Shown here: positions 63,481-64,000 of the stretch, piece by piece | Numbering within the stretch: the first letter of the stretch is position 1 | Layout of the letters: each line of letters opens with the position of its first letter | Made by a program: the position numbers and the translations under genes | DNA from: Pseudoduganella violacea | GTDB lineage: Bacteria > Pseudomonadota > Gammaproteobacteria > Burkholderiales > Burkholderiaceae_D | Length of the DNA stretch: 64,000 nucleotides | Reading direction: 5' to 3' | NCBI RefSeq assembly: GCF_014191875.1 | Contig: NZ_JACHXD010000010.1 | Span: 1 to 64,000, forward strand | The notes under the pieces: model-generated | What the model was told of the DNA's origin: nothing | Seen by the model: only the letters and a program-made list of their open reading frames with translations | Databases searched by the model: none

Positions 63481-63831
63481 TCAGTGGGCATAGTTGCCGC
63501 CGGCGCCGCCCTCGCTGGCCTTGGCCTGGGCAGCCAGCTTGTCTTCCGGCTTCGGCCGGCCCTGGGCGTCGGACAGGCGGTACTTGGTGCGGCGGTCGCC
63601 CATCAGGTCGCGCAGGTCGCGGATGCTCATGCCGGTCACTTCATGCATGCGGATCAGCAGCGAGGCGCCCACCGGCAAGCGGTGGTGGCGGATCTTGCTG
63701 ATGACCGGCGGCGCCACTTCAAGCAGGCGCGACAGCGCAGCGTCATTCTTGAGCTGCATCTTGCCCAGCAAAATATCGAGCAAGTGGTTGGGGTTGTAAC
63801 TATCCTGGGATGCAAGTGCGTGGTGTGCCAT
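63481..63831 (-). CDS. helix-turn-helix DNA-binding protein
   Basis: A 116-residue protein with an XRE/Cro-like helix-turn-helix (about 28-58): LKNDAALSRLLEVAPPVISKIRHH (block DAALSRLLEVAPPVISKI), followed by MSIRDLRDLMGDRR and a flexible Lys/Gly tail. The start at 63831 is chosen over 63885, whose added residues are not family-like. It converges with the HDOD gene. The target is unknown. Confidence 0.8.
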   Translation of the reverse strand: MAHHALASQDSYNPNHLLDILLGKMQLKNDAALSRLLEVAPPVISKIRHHRLPVGASLLIRMHEVTGMSIRDLRDLMGDRRTKYRLSDAQGRPKPEDKLAAQAKASEGGAGGNYAH

Positions 63832-64000
63832 GATGTTCCTCGTCTCTATGTGGTTACTGAAATAAATCTGCTCCGAACTTGGCAAGACGCGACTGCCGTC
63901 AAGAAGTTGCAGAACGAGTTACGCCGGGAAAAACTGGCGCAGGGGCCAGGGCTTAAGCGAAATTGCTCTACCGGCAATCTTATGCCCAAACCGGGTGGCT
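63832..64000. other. right-edge non-coding stretch
   Basis: Upstream region of the helix-turn-helix gene. No other gene, repeat or clear promoter is seen before the window ends. Confidence 0.4.

Overview
The window is a chromosomal segment of a high-GC betaproteobacterium, most likely Oxalobacteraceae (Massilia, Duganella or Janthinobacterium type). This rests on the rpsU-yqeY-dnaG-rpoD order, the style of the housekeeping proteins, an endonuclease-type MutL, and palindromic repeats built on a GGTGCCTGACACC core. Species identity is inference; no database search was possible.

Left edge (1-2367): a lower-GC accessory strip ends at an intact tRNA with anticodon CAT (2289-2367, minus). A copy of the 3' part of that tRNA and its downstream flank lies at 335-403. 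The two copies form a direct repeat about 1.94 kb apart, as after site-specific integration at a tRNA 3' end. Between them are a zinc-knuckle protein of unknown function and a broken small membrane protein, but no integrase.

Core block (2479-9290): macromolecular synthesis operon rpsU-yqeY-dnaG-rpoD, with an extended -10 promoter upstream of rpoD, then a BaiN/HI0933-like flavoprotein.

9469-23717: ybiB, aroG, tsaD, a LysR regulator, a voltage-gated-type K+ channel with an added zinc ribbon, a YdjM-like membrane hydrolase, a small ATPase with a DUF427 protein, a GAF-diguanylate cyclase, a DsbA-family oxidoreductase, plsY, ybaK, an endonuclease/exonuclease/phosphatase-family protein and a PAS-GGDEF-EAL protein.

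24014-38185: an RND efflux pair (adaptor and pump, no outer-membrane channel), an MFS transporter, xerD and ogt. Next comes a C4-dicarboxylate TRAP system (dctP, dctQ, dctM) with its divergent two-component regulators (dctS, dctR), then a mazEF toxin-antitoxin pair. Three tandem terminators and a hairpin-rich untranslated stretch follow dctM.

38237-52804: an alpha/beta hydrolase lacking its serine nucleophile, a cyclase-family protein with a frameshifted signal peptide beside a divergent LysR gene, a MarR regulator with a CPBP protease, queG divergent from tsaE-amiC-mutarotase, an alpha-carbonic anhydrase, DedA, a cyclophilin, mutL and miaA.

52886-64000: tRNA-Met with clear promoter and terminator, a TonB-dependent receptor, a ketoglutarate-semialdehyde dehydrogenase, a thioredoxin, a ChaN-like lipoprotein, several small conserved proteins, an orphan histidine kinase, an HDOD pair and an HTH protein.

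Seven palindromic repeats (five double, two single hairpins) are scattered through the core, each beside a gene 3' end. Two genes have frames broken at 6-base G/C runs, so either recent mutations or consensus errors should be considered.
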